In this document: piece after piece, positions 26,252-35,800 of the stretch | Position numbering within the stretch: position 1 is the first letter of the stretch | Layout of the letters: each line of letters begins with the position of its first letter | Assembly (NCBI GenBank): GCA_016787565.1 | Contig: JAEUUG010000018.1 | Span: 233,375 to 297,374 of the forward strand | Reading direction: 5' to 3' | Source of the DNA: Cyclobacteriaceae bacterium | Lineage (GTDB): Bacteria > Bacteroidota > Bacteroidia > Cytophagales > Cyclobacteriaceae | DNA: 64,000 nucleotides | Position numbers and translations under genes: made by a program | Notes under the pieces: generated by a model | What the model saw: the letters and a program-made list of their open reading frames with translations, nothing else | The model's database searches: none | What the model was told of the DNA's origin: nothing

Positions 26252-27274
26252 CTAAGCCCAAATCTTAGTTCCCTCTGTACAATTTTTACACATCTCAATT
26301 TCGCTTCGGGAGCGAAGCAGGGATGAACGAAATTGATTGTAGGACTCACCCTGCCAGATTTCGGCAAAGGAATTTTTGGTTAAGTCGCCCAACACAAAAT
26401 GCGCGTCTTTATCAAAACAACAGGGAACTACTTTGCCATCCCAGGTGATAACACAGCTGTGCCACATTTTCCAGCAATGATTCAGAAGTTTATTTTTAAT
26501 GGAGTATGTGCCATCTGTATTTTTCCGGTAACGTGCGTACCGCTCCTGCGTGGGTATCAACGATGATCCGTTCTGATAATCATAAATCTGTGCCGTTTTC
26601 AATACTACCTGATCGACACCAAGTTCAGCCGCCAGCTTTTCTACTGCTGGTATTTGATGTTCATTAGGCTTGACGACCAAAAATTGAAAAACAACATGCG
26701 GGGTTTTTGATTTCAGTTTCTTCTTCCATGCGATAATGTTGCGGGTTCCTTCCATTACTTTTTCAAGACTTCCGCCAATGCGATAGGACTCATATGTTTC
26801 CTGGGTTGTACCATCGATGGAAATAATGAGGCGGTCCAATCCTGATTCAACCGTCACCCGGGCAACATCATCTTTCAGATAATGTGCATTCGTTGATGTA
26901 GCTGTATAAATTCCTTTGCGCGATGCATAATCAACCATATCCAAAAACTGGGGATGGAGGTATGGCTCGCCCTGAAAATAAAAAGTAAGGTAACTCAACG
27001 TTGGCGCTAGCTGATCAATGATCTGCTGAAACAATGGTGAAGCCAACATTCCGGTAGCGCGTGTAAAGGAACGTAACCCACTGGGGCACTCCGGGCATCG
27101 TAAATTGCAGGAGGTAGTCGGTTCAACAGAAATGCTGATGGGCAAACCCTTGATGAGCGGCCTTCCCGACCACTGCGAATACAAATAACTGCTCACAACA
27201 GACGAATGATTGAGGCTTCGCTTCCAGGTAAGCTTTGAAATCATGTTACGTGCATCTGTCGTTCCCCCGATCAT
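26252..27274 (-). CDS. Radical SAM/SPASM domain protein
   Basis: The 340-residue cytosolic protein has the radical-SAM cluster motif TTSCNLRCPECPSG (Cys56, Cys60, Cys63) and a C-terminal SPASM domain for extra iron-sulfur clusters (CWKMWHSCVITWDGKVVPCC, GDLTKNSFAEIWQGESY and MCKNCTEG). Enzymes of this class modify peptides or proteins, or act in cofactor synthesis. No small precursor-peptide gene, export gene or maturation partner was seen nearby, so the substrate is unknown. It is divergent from the DUF4105 gene; a TACTTTTA sequence 17 bp upstream (27298-27291, minus strand) is one base off the -7 consensus. Confidence 0.9.
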   Translation of the reverse strand: MIGGTTDARNMISKLTWKRSLNHSSVVSSYLYSQWSGRPLIKGLPISISVEPTTSCNLRCPECPSGLRSFTRATGMLASPLFQQIIDQLAPTLSYLTFYFQGEPYLHPQFLDMVDYASRKGIYTATSTNAHYLKDDVARVTVESGLDRLIISIDGTTQETYESYRIGGSLEKVMEGTRNIIAWKKKLKSKTPHVVFQFLVVKPNEHQIPAVEKLAAELGVDQVVLKTAQIYDYQNGSSLIPTQERYARYRKNTDGTYSIKNKLLNHCWKMWHSCVITWDGKVVPCCFDKDAHFVLGDLTKNSFAEIWQGESYNQFRSSLLRSRSEIEMCKNCTEGTKIWA

Positions 27275-27350
27275 GGTGCAAGATAACCTCTAAAAGTAAT
27301 CTCCGGATAATCCTTTGTCGTTATCTTTCGGAATGAAATTATCATGCTGC

Positions 27351-28523
27351 ATGAGAAAATTAAGCGCCTTCATTTTATTCTTCATCTCGGGTTTTGTATC
27401 CGCACAAACCACAAAACTTTCTGAGCGGGCCACCATTTCTGTCATTACCTGTGGGCCCTTTCAACAAGAGTTGTATTCTGCCTTTGGTCACAGCGCTATT
27501 CGTGTTTTCGATGCTTCACAAGGCATTGACGAAGGTTATAACTACGGAGTCTTTGATTTCGATCGACCCAATTTCTACCTGAACTTTGCCCGTGGATTTC
27601 TCTACTACAATCTGGGAGTTTACGATTATCCCCGCTTTCGGGATTTCTACATTTATCACAATCGTTACATCCACGAACAGGTATTGAACTTATCGCAGGA
27701 ACAAAAACAAAAACTTTTTGATTACCTCCGCTGGAATGCCCAACCTGAAAATCAATTTTACCGGTATGATTATTTTTATAATAACTGTGCCACCAAAATC
27801 AGGGATGTGATAAAAGAAGTTCTGGGCGATGATGTCACGTTTGATGGATCGTATATAACAACCGACTATACAATTCGCGACCTCACTGACATCTATTTAC
27901 AACAACAGCCCTGGGGCGATTTGGGAATTGATATTTGCCTCGGGCTGCCGATGGATAAAAAAGCATCTCCTTATGAATATATGTTCTTGCCGGATTATAT
28001 CGAATCCGGATTTGATCATGCTACACTGAAACGCGATAGCGTTATAATTCCAATTGTCAAGGAGAAAATTTCAATATACGAATCCAGGGAAGAAGATCTG
28101 CCAGCAGGATTACCACACCCACTACTTGTCTTTTCAATTGTTGCAGTATGCATCATCGCGATAAGCATATGGGATGTAAAACGGAAAAAACTTTCAAGCT
28201 GGCTTGATGTCATTCTGTTTGGGGCAACTGGCGTTGTTGGAATGCTCCTGTTTTTTCTTTGGTTCTTTACTGATCACAACGCTGCCGCAAATAACCTGAA
28301 TATTCTGTGGGCTATTCCCACACACCTTGTTGCTGTTGTGGCACTTATCAGGAGTCCAGCCTGGTTGGCAAAGTATTTCTTAATCACTGCTCTTATTCAA
28401 GGAATACTCTTACTTGGCTGGTTTATTATGCCACAGCAATTAAATGTTGCCTTGATACCGATTGTGATTGCTTTGTTATTGCGGGCGTTTCTTCAATTTC
28501 AATTCCGGCCAAGGGCAGGGTAA
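27351..28523 (+). CDS. DUF4105 (Lnb-like) membrane protein
   Basis: The 390-residue protein has a signal peptide (MRKLSAFILFFISGFVSAQ), a periplasmic DUF4105 domain (about 25-180) and about four C-terminal membrane helices (from about 255; LLVFSIVAVCIIAISIW to the end). The domain shows the conserved ELYSAFGHSAIRV near the start and DYFYNNCATKIRD later, a His...Asn-Cys arrangement like a NlpC/P60-type or Lnb-type hydrolase. In Lnb-type proteins this domain has been linked to envelope lipids or sugars, but no substrate is assigned here. An alternative ATG at 27333 is in frame; 27351 gives the cleaner signal peptide. Its last 98 bases are shared with the convergent kinase gene. Confidence 0.85.
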   Translation: MRKLSAFILFFISGFVSAQTTKLSERATISVITCGPFQQELYSAFGHSAIRVFDASQGIDEGYNYGVFDFDRPNFYLNFARGFLYYNLGVYDYPRFRDFYIYHNRYIHEQVLNLSQEQKQKLFDYLRWNAQPENQFYRYDYFYNNCATKIRDVIKEVLGDDVTFDGSYITTDYTIRDLTDIYLQQQPWGDLGIDICLGLPMDKKASPYEYMFLPDYIESGFDHATLKRDSVIIPIVKEKISIYESREEDLPAGLPHPLLVFSIVAVCIIAISIWDVKRKKLSSWLDVILFGATGVVGMLLFFLWFFTDHNAAANNLNILWAIPTHLVAVVALIRSPAWLAKYFLITALIQGILLLGWFIMPQQLNVALIPIVIALLLRAFLQFQFRPRAG

Positions 28524-29781
28524 TAAAAAAGGATGTACCCTCCCCTTCACGCGATTCTACCCGTATGGAGCCCTTCATCTTATCAATCATTTCCTTCACA
28601 ATGTATAATCCCAAACCAGAACCTTGCGAACCTTCAGTGCCGCGGTAAAACATATCAAAAATTTTATCCTGCCGGTCTGTCTGAATACCTTGCCCATTAT
28701 CAGAAACCACAACATTCAGGTTGTCATCAGCATGATTTACAGTAACCCGTATCCACGGATGGGGTTGATTGAGCCGGTGATATTTAATCGCATTCGAGAT
28801 CAGGTTATTTAAAATAACCGAGACGCGACTGCGATCTGTGAGCACTTCGATCACGGTTATTTCATTTTGAAAGTCAATTTGCGAGGCACCCTCCAGAAAC
28901 TGATAGTTTTGTCCGATCTCCTGCACCAGTTGATGCATGTTGATGATCTCCTGACAAACTTCGGTACGCGAATTCCGGGAATAGTCAATGATGTCTTTAA
29001 TAAAAAGGTCAAGCCGGTTAGCCCTGTCTTCCATCAAGTGCAGATAGTGACCCACCGATGAATTACCCGCCTCTTGTTTTGCAATATTCACTAATCCTTT
29101 AATAGACAAAAGTGGTGATCGGAGATCGTGTGATGTGCTGTAAAAGAAGCGATCCAATTCAGCATTCGTTTTCTCGAGATCTTTATTTTTGATATTAATC
29201 TCCTTGGCTAAAATATGAAGTCTCCTTTCAGATTCCTCATTAATATTCATGATGAAGTTGATGCATACCAGTAAGACTGTTGCACTGGATACAAGATTGA
29301 TCAGGAAAAAAATATTTTCGTTTGCAGCTTCAATCTGATAGGTCCCGATTAAGTCAAAATCAGAAAGGAAGAGGCTAACCAGCAATACGCATGATAGTAA
29401 TGAAAAGAAAATTCGCCATAGCCGTTCAGCACTTCCAAAGGAGGCCATCGAAATTCCCATGAGTGGAAAATAGAATAAATAAATTCCAACTTCTTTGGGC
29501 ATCAGGCATGCATAAACGGCAAAAATAATATTCATGAACAGCAGCACAACAACGCGCGCAACTGTACGAAATCCCTTTCGGTGAAGCCAGAATCCGGAAA
29601 AAATCACTACCGAAATAAAGAGGTCAATAACGGGAGCTTCTGGTGTGCCATTGATCAGGTCTGGAAAAAAATGAAATAAGCCCATCGCGGCACCAAAAAG
29701 CGTGATCCGCTCAAAAAGCTTTGTTCTTTTTTGAAGGGCAAAATCCTTAAATGGAGATTCTAAATTTTCCACGCTATTCAT
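28426..29781 (-). CDS. Membrane sensor histidine kinase
   Basis: The 451-residue protein has about six N-terminal membrane helices (about 20-190), a short coiled stretch (EINIKNKDLEKTNAELDRFF), the HisKA dimer domain with STSHDLRSPLLSIKGL (phospho-His in SHDLR) and an ATPase domain with ISNAIKYHR (N box), VVSDNGQGI (G1) and GSQGSGLGLYIVKEM (G2). No response regulator gene is adjacent. The core ends at FFITLPL, and the last 27 residues are antisense to the DUF4105 gene. A TTG codon at 29817 extends the frame, but the promoter box lies over it, so ATG 29781 is preferred. The kinase at 50765 has the same layout. Confidence 0.92.
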   Translation of the reverse strand: MNSVENLESPFKDFALQKRTKLFERITLFGAAMGLFHFFPDLINGTPEAPVIDLFISVVIFSGFWLHRKGFRTVARVVVLLFMNIIFAVYACLMPKEVGIYLFYFPLMGISMASFGSAERLWRIFFSLLSCVLLVSLFLSDFDLIGTYQIEAANENIFFLINLVSSATVLLVCINFIMNINEESERRLHILAKEINIKNKDLEKTNAELDRFFYSTSHDLRSPLLSIKGLVNIAKQEAGNSSVGHYLHLMEDRANRLDLFIKDIIDYSRNSRTEVCQEIINMHQLVQEIGQNYQFLEGASQIDFQNEITVIEVLTDRSRVSVILNNLISNAIKYHRLNQPHPWIRVTVNHADDNLNVVVSDNGQGIQTDRQDKIFDMFYRGTEGSQGSGLGLYIVKEMIDKMKGSIRVESREGEGTSFFITLPLAGIEIEETPAITKQSQSVSRQHLIAVA

Positions 29782-29789
29782 TAATAGCG

Positions 29790-29817
29790 CAAAGTTAACG
29801 GGCCCGTCCTTCCCCAA
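29790..29817 (-). promoter_or_regulatory. Promoter of the sensor kinase gene
   Basis: On the minus strand TTG (29817-29815), 17 bases, then TAACTTTG (29797-29790), a full -7 match. The box ends eight bases before the ATG at 29781, so the leader is very short. Confidence 0.7.
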
Positions 29818-29869
29818 TTATGGGATCACAGCATTAGAATACGCATGTAAGGTATGCACCGAAATCGGC

Positions 29870-31270
29870 TCACATATGTATCGGCCTGTTGGCAGTAGCC
29901 GCCAGACAAGCCTCTTTAACTGCCTCCATATAGGTAGGGTGCGCATGTGACATTCGTGCCACATCTTCAGCAGAGGCACGGAATTCCATAGCAGTGACTC
30001 CGGCAGCAATCATATCCGCAGCGCGGGCTCCGATGATGTGCATACCCAAAATCTCATCCGTTTGTTTATCGGCCAGCACTTTAACGAGGCCATCTGTATC
30101 CATGCTGGCACGCGCGCGACCAAGTGCCTTGTAGGGAAAGCTACCAACTTTATAAACTCTGCCCTGTTCTTTTAATTGCTCTTCGGTATACCCTACGCTG
30201 GCTACTTCGGGCCATGTATATACGACACCGGGGATCAATAGATAATTTATATGCGGTTTCTGCCCTGCTATTTGCTCGGCAACGCACACGCCTTCTTCCT
30301 CTGCTTTGTGCGCCAGCATCGCCCCACGCACAACATCTCCAATCGCATAGATCGTATCAACTGTTGTTCTTAAATGATCATCTACGGGTATACGACCTTT
30401 ATCCAGTGTGATGCCCACTTTTTCTAATCCGAGTCCATCGGTATAGGGCCTACGCCCAATGCTCACTAAACAATAATCTCCCTTTAGTTCAAGTGCAGTT
30501 CCTCCATTCTTTGGCTCAGCTTTCACGACCACTTCTTTCCCTTTCGACTCAACAGCAGTCACTTTGTGACCTAGGTAAAAGTCCATACCCAATTTCTTCG
30601 TTGATTTTTGAAGTTCTTTACCCATGGTTCCATCCATGGTGGGAATCAGGCTATCCAAAAATTCAACCACCGTAACCTTTGAGCCGATGCGGGCATATAC
30701 CGAGCCCAGCTCCATACCAATCACACCTCCACCAATAACAATAAGATGTTTTGGAATTTCCTTCAATTCAAGTGCTTCTGTGCTGGAGATTATTCGCTTT
30801 TTATCGAAGGGAGCAAAGGGAAGTGGTGTAGGCTTTGATCCTGTAGCGATAATTACTTTTTCAGTAGTCAGCGTTGTTACTTTACCATCAGCCGCTGTAA
30901 CGTTGATGGTATTTTTATCTACAAACGAACCCACTCCGGTATGCACTTCGATCTTATTCTTCTTCATTAAATAAGCAATGCCATCAACATTCGCTTTGAC
31001 AACATCGCCTTTCCGTTTAATCATTTGGGTGAGATTAACTTTTGGTGGGGCTATGTCAATTCCATGTTCTGCAAAATGCTGTGTGGCGTTGTGAAAGTGC
31101 TCGGATGAATCCAATAATGCTTTGGATGGAATACAACCTACATTCAGACAGGTTCCGCCCAGGGTATTATACTTTTCGATGATAGCAGTTTTAAAACCCA
31201 GTTGGGCACAACGGATAGCGGCAACATATCCGCCAGGTCCAGATCCAATAACTGTAACATTGTATTGCAT
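29870..31270 (-). CDS. lpd: Dihydrolipoyl dehydrogenase (E3)
   Basis: E3 re-oxidises the dihydrolipoyl groups of the 2-oxoacid dehydrogenase complexes, passing electrons via FAD and a disulfide to NAD+. The 466-residue protein shows VIGSGPGGYVAAIRCAQLG (FAD site), GGTCLNVGCIPSKALL (redox cysteine pair), VIGGGVIGMELGSVYARIGSKVTVVE (NAD site), IYAIGDVVRGAMLAHKAEEEG and the C-terminal HAHPTYMEAVKEA, with the His-Glu base pair. It is the third gene of a sucA-sucB-lpd operon, starting 59 bp after sucB, so it serves at least the 2-oxoglutarate complex. Confidence 0.97.
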   Translation of the reverse strand: MQYNVTVIGSGPGGYVAAIRCAQLGFKTAIIEKYNTLGGTCLNVGCIPSKALLDSSEHFHNATQHFAEHGIDIAPPKVNLTQMIKRKGDVVKANVDGIAYLMKKNKIEVHTGVGSFVDKNTINVTAADGKVTTLTTEKVIIATGSKPTPLPFAPFDKKRIISSTEALELKEIPKHLIVIGGGVIGMELGSVYARIGSKVTVVEFLDSLIPTMDGTMGKELQKSTKKLGMDFYLGHKVTAVESKGKEVVVKAEPKNGGTALELKGDYCLVSIGRRPYTDGLGLEKVGITLDKGRIPVDDHLRTTVDTIYAIGDVVRGAMLAHKAEEEGVCVAEQIAGQKPHINYLLIPGVVYTWPEVASVGYTEEQLKEQGRVYKVGSFPYKALGRARASMDTDGLVKVLADKQTDEILGMHIIGARAADMIAAGVTAMEFRASAEDVARMSHAHPTYMEAVKEACLAATANRPIHM

Positions 31271-31329
31271 GATGGTATTATTTTCAGTTCGTTATTAACA
31301 GTTGAATAGGATATTCAGGCAACTCCATG

Positions 31330-32850
31330 TTAAACGCCAAGAATTAATCTTCCCGGGTCTTCCAGCATTTCTTTTACCCGAACCAGAAAACTAACCGATT
31401 CACGACCATCGATAATCCTATGATCATACGAAAGTGCCAGGTACATGATGGGCCGCACCACAACTTCACCATTCTTCACGACAGCACGTTCAACAATGTT
31501 ATGCATCCCTAAAATAGCAGCCTGCGGAGGGTTAATGATGGGAGTTGAAAGCATGGAGCCAAAAACACCACCGTTGGTAATGGAAAACGTTCCTCCGGTC
31601 ATTTCTTCTATCGAAAGTTTTCCGTCTCTGCCTTTTGTTGCAAGTCGAACAACTTCCGCCTCGATTTGATTAAACGTTAGTGATTCAGCATTTCGAATCA
31701 CTGGAACAACCAATCCCCGTGGCGTAGACACAGCAATGGATACATCGCAATAGTCGTGGTAAATAATTTCATCTTTATCAATAGAGGCGTTGACAGCCGG
31801 AAACTCTTTTAGCGCATTACAAATGGCTTTGGTAAAAAAGGACATAAAGCCCAACCCAACACCATACTTTTCTTTGAACTGATCTTTATACCTCGAACGA
31901 AGCTCCATGATGGGTTTCATGTCCACCTCATTAAAGGTAGTGAGCATAGCCGTTTCGTTTTTCACAGCGACCAATCTCCGTGCAATTGTTTTCCGTAACG
32001 AAGTCATTTTTTCTCTCCGCTCTGCGCGCGATACGCCAGCAGAAATGACTGGGGGTCCGGAGGGCACTTGTGCTTTTGACTCTGCAGACTTTGTTGTCGG
32101 AGCAGCTTGTGCCTTCGCAGCATCTTCTTTCGTAATTCTTCCGCCCACACCTGTTCCCTGAACTTGCGCGGTTGAAATTCCTTTCTCATCTAAAATTTTT
32201 GCGGCCGCGGGTGACGGATGACCTGCCGCATACGAAGCATCCGATGATGCTGTAGCTGCTGCAACGGGTGATGGCGCAGAAGCCTGGGCGGCAGGAGCTC
32301 CTTCCGTAATTTCAATTCTGCAAATTAACCCTCCGATCGGTAGTGTATCTTTTTCCTTCGCAACGATGCGCAATATACCATTTGCTTCTGCCGGTAACTC
32401 AAACGTTGCCTTATCTGATTCTACTTCTGCGATAACTTCATCCAGTTTCACAAAGTCGCCATCTTTTTTCAGCCAGGTTGAAATCGTAACCTCAGTAATC
32501 GATTCACCGACAGCCGGCACTTTCATTTCTTTAACACCACCAGTTGTTTTCATAGGTTGAGATGTGGTTACAGGAGTTTGGGTTTTTGTTTCAGGCTTAG
32601 ACGAAGCCTTCTGGGCAGCGGGCTCTATTTCACAGATCACCTCACCGATGGGAACTGTCTCTCCTTTTTGCTTGACTATTTTAAGAACCCCGGCACTTTG
32701 TGCCGTTAGTTCAAACGTTGCTTTATCCGATTCAAGCTCAGCAATAATTTCATCCAGTTGAACTGTATCGCCATCGTTCTTCAGCCAGTTGGCAATGGTC
32801 ACTTCGGTAATAGATTCCCCTACCGTAGGGACTTTTATTTGAATTCCCAT
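31330..32850 (-). CDS. sucB: 2-oxoglutarate dehydrogenase E2 (dihydrolipoyl succinyltransferase) with two lipoyl domains
   Basis: E2 forms the complex core and moves succinyl groups from lipoate to CoA. The 506-residue protein has two lipoyl domains (about 1-76, lipoyl Lys43; about 107-180, Lys147), both with ESDKATFEL. An Ala/Pro linker follows, then a peripheral-subunit-binding domain (about 210-250; [15 protein letters not shown]...[12 protein letters not shown]) and the catalytic domain ending with [15 protein letters not shown] (His and Asp of the active site). Most bacterial 2-oxoglutarate E2 proteins (about 405 residues) have one lipoyl domain. It begins 21 bp after sucA, so the E1 partner and the assignment as 2-oxoglutarate E2 rest on that neighbour. 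Confidence 0.94.
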   Translation of the reverse strand: MGIQIKVPTVGESITEVTIANWLKNDGDTVQLDEIIAELESDKATFELTAQSAGVLKIVKQKGETVPIGEVICEIEPAAQKASSKPETKTQTPVTTSQPMKTTGGVKEMKVPAVGESITEVTISTWLKKDGDFVKLDEVIAEVESDKATFELPAEANGILRIVAKEKDTLPIGGLICRIEITEGAPAAQASAPSPVAAATASSDASYAAGHPSPAAAKILDEKGISTAQVQGTGVGGRITKEDAAKAQAAPTTKSAESKAQVPSGPPVISAGVSRAERREKMTSLRKTIARRLVAVKNETAMLTTFNEVDMKPIMELRSRYKDQFKEKYGVGLGFMSFFTKAICNALKEFPAVNASIDKDEIIYHDYCDVSIAVSTPRGLVVPVIRNAESLTFNQIEAEVVRLATKGRDGKLSIEEMTGGTFSITNGGVFGSMLSTPIINPPQAAILGMHNIVERAVVKNGEVVVRPIMYLALSYDHRIIDGRESVSFLVRVKEMLEDPGRLILGV

Positions 32851-32871
32851 GCTTTGTTGTTTGTCTAAAGA

Positions 32872-35601
32872 TTATTTAATACCCAGTGCTGCGTTCACAA
32901 TTTTTTCCTGCTCGAGTTTATGAATTTTAGAATAGCCCGTTGCAGGAGACGCACTTGCCTTACGCGAGATGAGTTCTGGGGCATCCTTCGGCATCATGCG
33001 CAAAATGTACGACCAGCATCCCATGTTTGAAGGTTCTTCCTGCGCCCAGATGAGTTCGGCACCTTTGTATTTCTTCAGTACAGACTTCAATTGTTTTTCA
33101 GGGAATGGATGCAACTGTTCCATCCGAACAATGGCAACGTCTTTTGCCTTTTTCTTTTGTTGGCCTTCCAGCAAATCATAATAAATTTTACCGGAGCACA
33201 ACACAACACGCTTCACTTCTTTAGCTGCAACCGAATGATCATCCAACACTTCATTAAATGTTCCAGAAGTAAAATTCTTTATCGGAGAAACAACACCCGG
33301 GTGCCGTAACAACGATTTAGGAGAAAAGACAACACATGGTTTACGGAATGGCCAGGCGATTTGTCGCCTTAACAAATGAAAGAAATTAGCCGCTGTTGTT
33401 GGGTTAGCAACAACAATATTATACTCCGCTGCTAATTGCAAAAATCGCTCTGGTCTGCAACTGGAGTGTTCAGGGCCCTGACCTTCATAGCCATGCGGAA
33501 GCAGCATCACCAATCCATTCATCCGCTGCCACTTGGATTCTGCGCTGGCAATAAACTGATCGATCATTACCTGCGCACCATTTACAAAATCTCCAAACTG
33601 AGCTTCCCACAATACCAATGCTGTTGGTGATGACATGGCGTAGCCATATTCAAAACCCAATACACCGAACTCTGAAAGGAGTGAATTAAAAATATGAAAT
33701 TTAGCCTGATTCTTATCGAGATGATCGAGGCCACAATGCGGTTCATTGGTATTGGCATCAAAGAAATAAGCATGACGGTGAGAAAACGTTCCTCGCTTAA
33801 CATCCTGGCCAGACATCCTCACCGGAACTTTTTCCAACAACAGTGATCCATACGCGAGCAATTCAGCTTCGGCCCAACCCAATGCTTTTTCTTCAAAGAA
33901 AGCTGTGGTTCTGTCTTTAATTAATTTCTCGATTTGTTTAAGAGGTTTGAATCCCTCCGGAATGGTGGTAAGTGCTTTCCCAACTTTTTCAATCACACTT
34001 TCCTTTACACCTGTCTCAGGCGACTCGTCAAAATCATCAGGCTTTGCAAAGCGCATCTGATCCCACTCCTCCTCCATCTTTTGTGGTTTGTAGGGCAGAG
34101 GCTTTTGCTTCACCTCATTCAACCGGTCTTGCAACTGGTTACGGAAACTCTTGTCCATTTCATCGGCCAGCGTTGCATCAACATCACCACGTTCAATTAG
34201 TTTCTTAACGTAGATCTCACGCGGGTTCTGATGCTTCGCAATCAGGTTATACAATTTGGGTTGTGTGAATTTTGGCTCATCACTTTCATTGTGCCCGTGC
34301 CTGCGGTAGCAAAGCATATCGATGAAAATATCTTTACCAAACTTCTGCCGGTATTCAACGGCAAGATTCGCGGCAAACGTCAATGCTTCCGCATCATCTC
34401 CATTCACATGAAGCACGGGAGCATCAACGATCTTGGCGATATCTGTACAGTAAATACTCGTCCGGGCATCGTCATAATCCGTAGTAAACCCTACCTGATT
34501 ATTGATCACAAAATGTATAGTGCCTCCGGTGGTGTAGCCGGGCAAGCCCGACATCTGCACCACTTCATATACAATGCCCTGACCTGCCACCGCGGCATCC
34601 CCGTGAATAAGAATTGCCAGGCCTTTTTTCAGATCGCCAGCATACTCGTCATCAATCTGACCACGGGTATAACCTATTACGAGAGGATCAACCGCCTCGA
34701 GGTGTGATGGATTTGGCGTGAGCTTCACATAAATCTTTTTTCCCGATGGCGAGGTGATATGGCTCGAGTAGCCGAGGTGATATTTCACATCACCATCACC
34801 CATGGTGAGGTTATCCGGATTTACATTTCCTTCGAATTCAGTAAAAATCTGTTCATATGTTTTCCCCAGCGTATTGGCCAGCACATTTAACCGGCCACGG
34901 TGTGCCATACCGATCACCACCTCTTTCACATCAAGCTCTGCTGCTTTATTGATGATCGTATCCAGAGCAGGAATAGTATTTTCTCCGCCCTCTAAGGAGA
35001 AACGTTTTTGACCCAGAAACTTGGTATGGAGAAAATTCTCAAACACAACAGCCTCATTGAGTTTAACCAGAATTCGTTTCTTGTCAGTAATACTAGGATT
35101 GAAATTGTAATATTGATTTTCACATTTCTCAAAAAACCATTGCCGAATTTCATCATTGCGTATGAAGTTGTACTCGAAGCCAATGGGTCCGAGATAAACC
35201 GTCTTAAGTTTTTCAATAATCTTGCGCAACGAAGTGCGCGTCATACCAATCTCAGCGGCAACATCAAACTCGGCATCCAGATCAGCATCCGTCAAGCCAA
35301 CACTCTTATGATCAAAGTTTACATGATGATTGCGTCTTTGCCTGACAGGATTCGTATCGGATTTCAAATGACCGAAAGAGCGATAAGTGAAAATCAAGTT
35401 TCGCACCTGCGTTTCTTTGATCGATAGCGAATCCTCTCCTGTTGCATGACCATTCTCGCCATAGCGCTGAAGAGAAAAATCATAGCCCTCAAAAAACTTC
35501 TGCCATGTGCTATCGACCGAAGTTGGGTCCTTTTTATAATTTTGGTAGAGTTGGTCGAGATAACCAACATCAGCATTTGAGATATAGGAATAATTGTCCA
35601 T
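32872..35601 (-). CDS. sucA: 2-oxoglutarate dehydrogenase E1
   Basis: E1 decarboxylates 2-oxoglutarate with thiamine diphosphate and passes the succinyl group to E2 (citric acid cycle). The 909-residue protein begins YISNADVGYLDQLYQNYKKD, the E2-binding N-terminus. It contains HRGRLNVLANTLGK (substrate-site region), HLEAVDPLVIGYTRG, the ThDP site IHGDAAVAGQGIVYEV with the later NGDDAEAL, and the transketolase-like half with LWEAQFGDFVNGAQVMIDQF and LPHGYEGQGPEHSSCRPERF. The length matches bacterial SucA (about 930). It is the first gene of the sucA-sucB-lpd operon and diverges from rpsP. Confidence 0.97.
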   Translation of the reverse strand: MDNYSYISNADVGYLDQLYQNYKKDPTSVDSTWQKFFEGYDFSLQRYGENGHATGEDSLSIKETQVRNLIFTYRSFGHLKSDTNPVRQRRNHHVNFDHKSVGLTDADLDAEFDVAAEIGMTRTSLRKIIEKLKTVYLGPIGFEYNFIRNDEIRQWFFEKCENQYYNFNPSITDKKRILVKLNEAVVFENFLHTKFLGQKRFSLEGGENTIPALDTIINKAAELDVKEVVIGMAHRGRLNVLANTLGKTYEQIFTEFEGNVNPDNLTMGDGDVKYHLGYSSHITSPSGKKIYVKLTPNPSHLEAVDPLVIGYTRGQIDDEYAGDLKKGLAILIHGDAAVAGQGIVYEVVQMSGLPGYTTGGTIHFVINNQVGFTTDYDDARTSIYCTDIAKIVDAPVLHVNGDDAEALTFAANLAVEYRQKFGKDIFIDMLCYRRHGHNESDEPKFTQPKLYNLIAKHQNPREIYVKKLIERGDVDATLADEMDKSFRNQLQDRLNEVKQKPLPYKPQKMEEEWDQMRFAKPDDFDESPETGVKESVIEKVGKALTTIPEGFKPLKQIEKLIKDRTTAFFEEKALGWAEAELLAYGSLLLEKVPVRMSGQDVKRGTFSHRHAYFFDANTNEPHCGLDHLDKNQAKFHIFNSLLSEFGVLGFEYGYAMSSPTALVLWEAQFGDFVNGAQVMIDQFIASAESKWQRMNGLVMLLPHGYEGQGPEHSSCRPERFLQLAAEYNIVVANPTTAANFFHLLRRQIAWPFRKPCVVFSPKSLLRHPGVVSPIKNFTSGTFNEVLDDHSVAAKEVKRVVLCSGKIYYDLLEGQQKKKAKDVAIVRMEQLHPFPEKQLKSVLKKYKGAELIWAQEEPSNMGCWSYILRMMPKDAPELISRKASASPATGYSKIHKLEQEKIVNAALGIK

Positions 35602-35623
35602 GGTCTTTAAAAATGAAAGCCAA

Positions 35624-35631
35624 CAAATGTA
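35624..35631 (-). promoter_or_regulatory. -7 promoter box of the sucA-sucB-lpd operon
   Basis: On the minus strand TACATTTG, an exact TAnnTTTG match, 22 bp before the sucA ATG. No clear TTG lies at the best -33 distance. Confidence 0.6.
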
Positions 35632-35719
35632 GAGAACGGCTCGAATATTAAAAAATTGAACAATCGCGTAAGCAAATATATCTGAATTTCAAACCTTTAA
35701 CCTTTCTTGGCTTCAGCGA

Positions 35720-35749
35720 TTGCTGAAAAGGTAAATTCCATTAACTTTG
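35720..35749 (+). promoter_or_regulatory. Promoter of rpsP
   Basis: TTG (35720-35722), 19 bases, TAACTTTG (35742-35749): both parts match the Bacteroidota vegetative consensus with ideal spacing. It gives a leader of roughly 45 nt before the ATG at 35801. Confidence 0.8.
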
Positions 35750-35800
35750 CGGTCCTAAAAAAAATAAAACGGACGAGTTCCACAATTAAACAAAACACAA

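Noticed and set aside
34231..34707. Open frame of 158 codons opposite sucA
   Set aside because: It is antisense to the thiamine-diphosphate region of sucA and has no features of its own.
35641..35719. Possible regulator site between the divergent sucA and rpsP promoters
   Set aside because: The region is AT-rich, but no palindrome or repeat beyond chance was seen.
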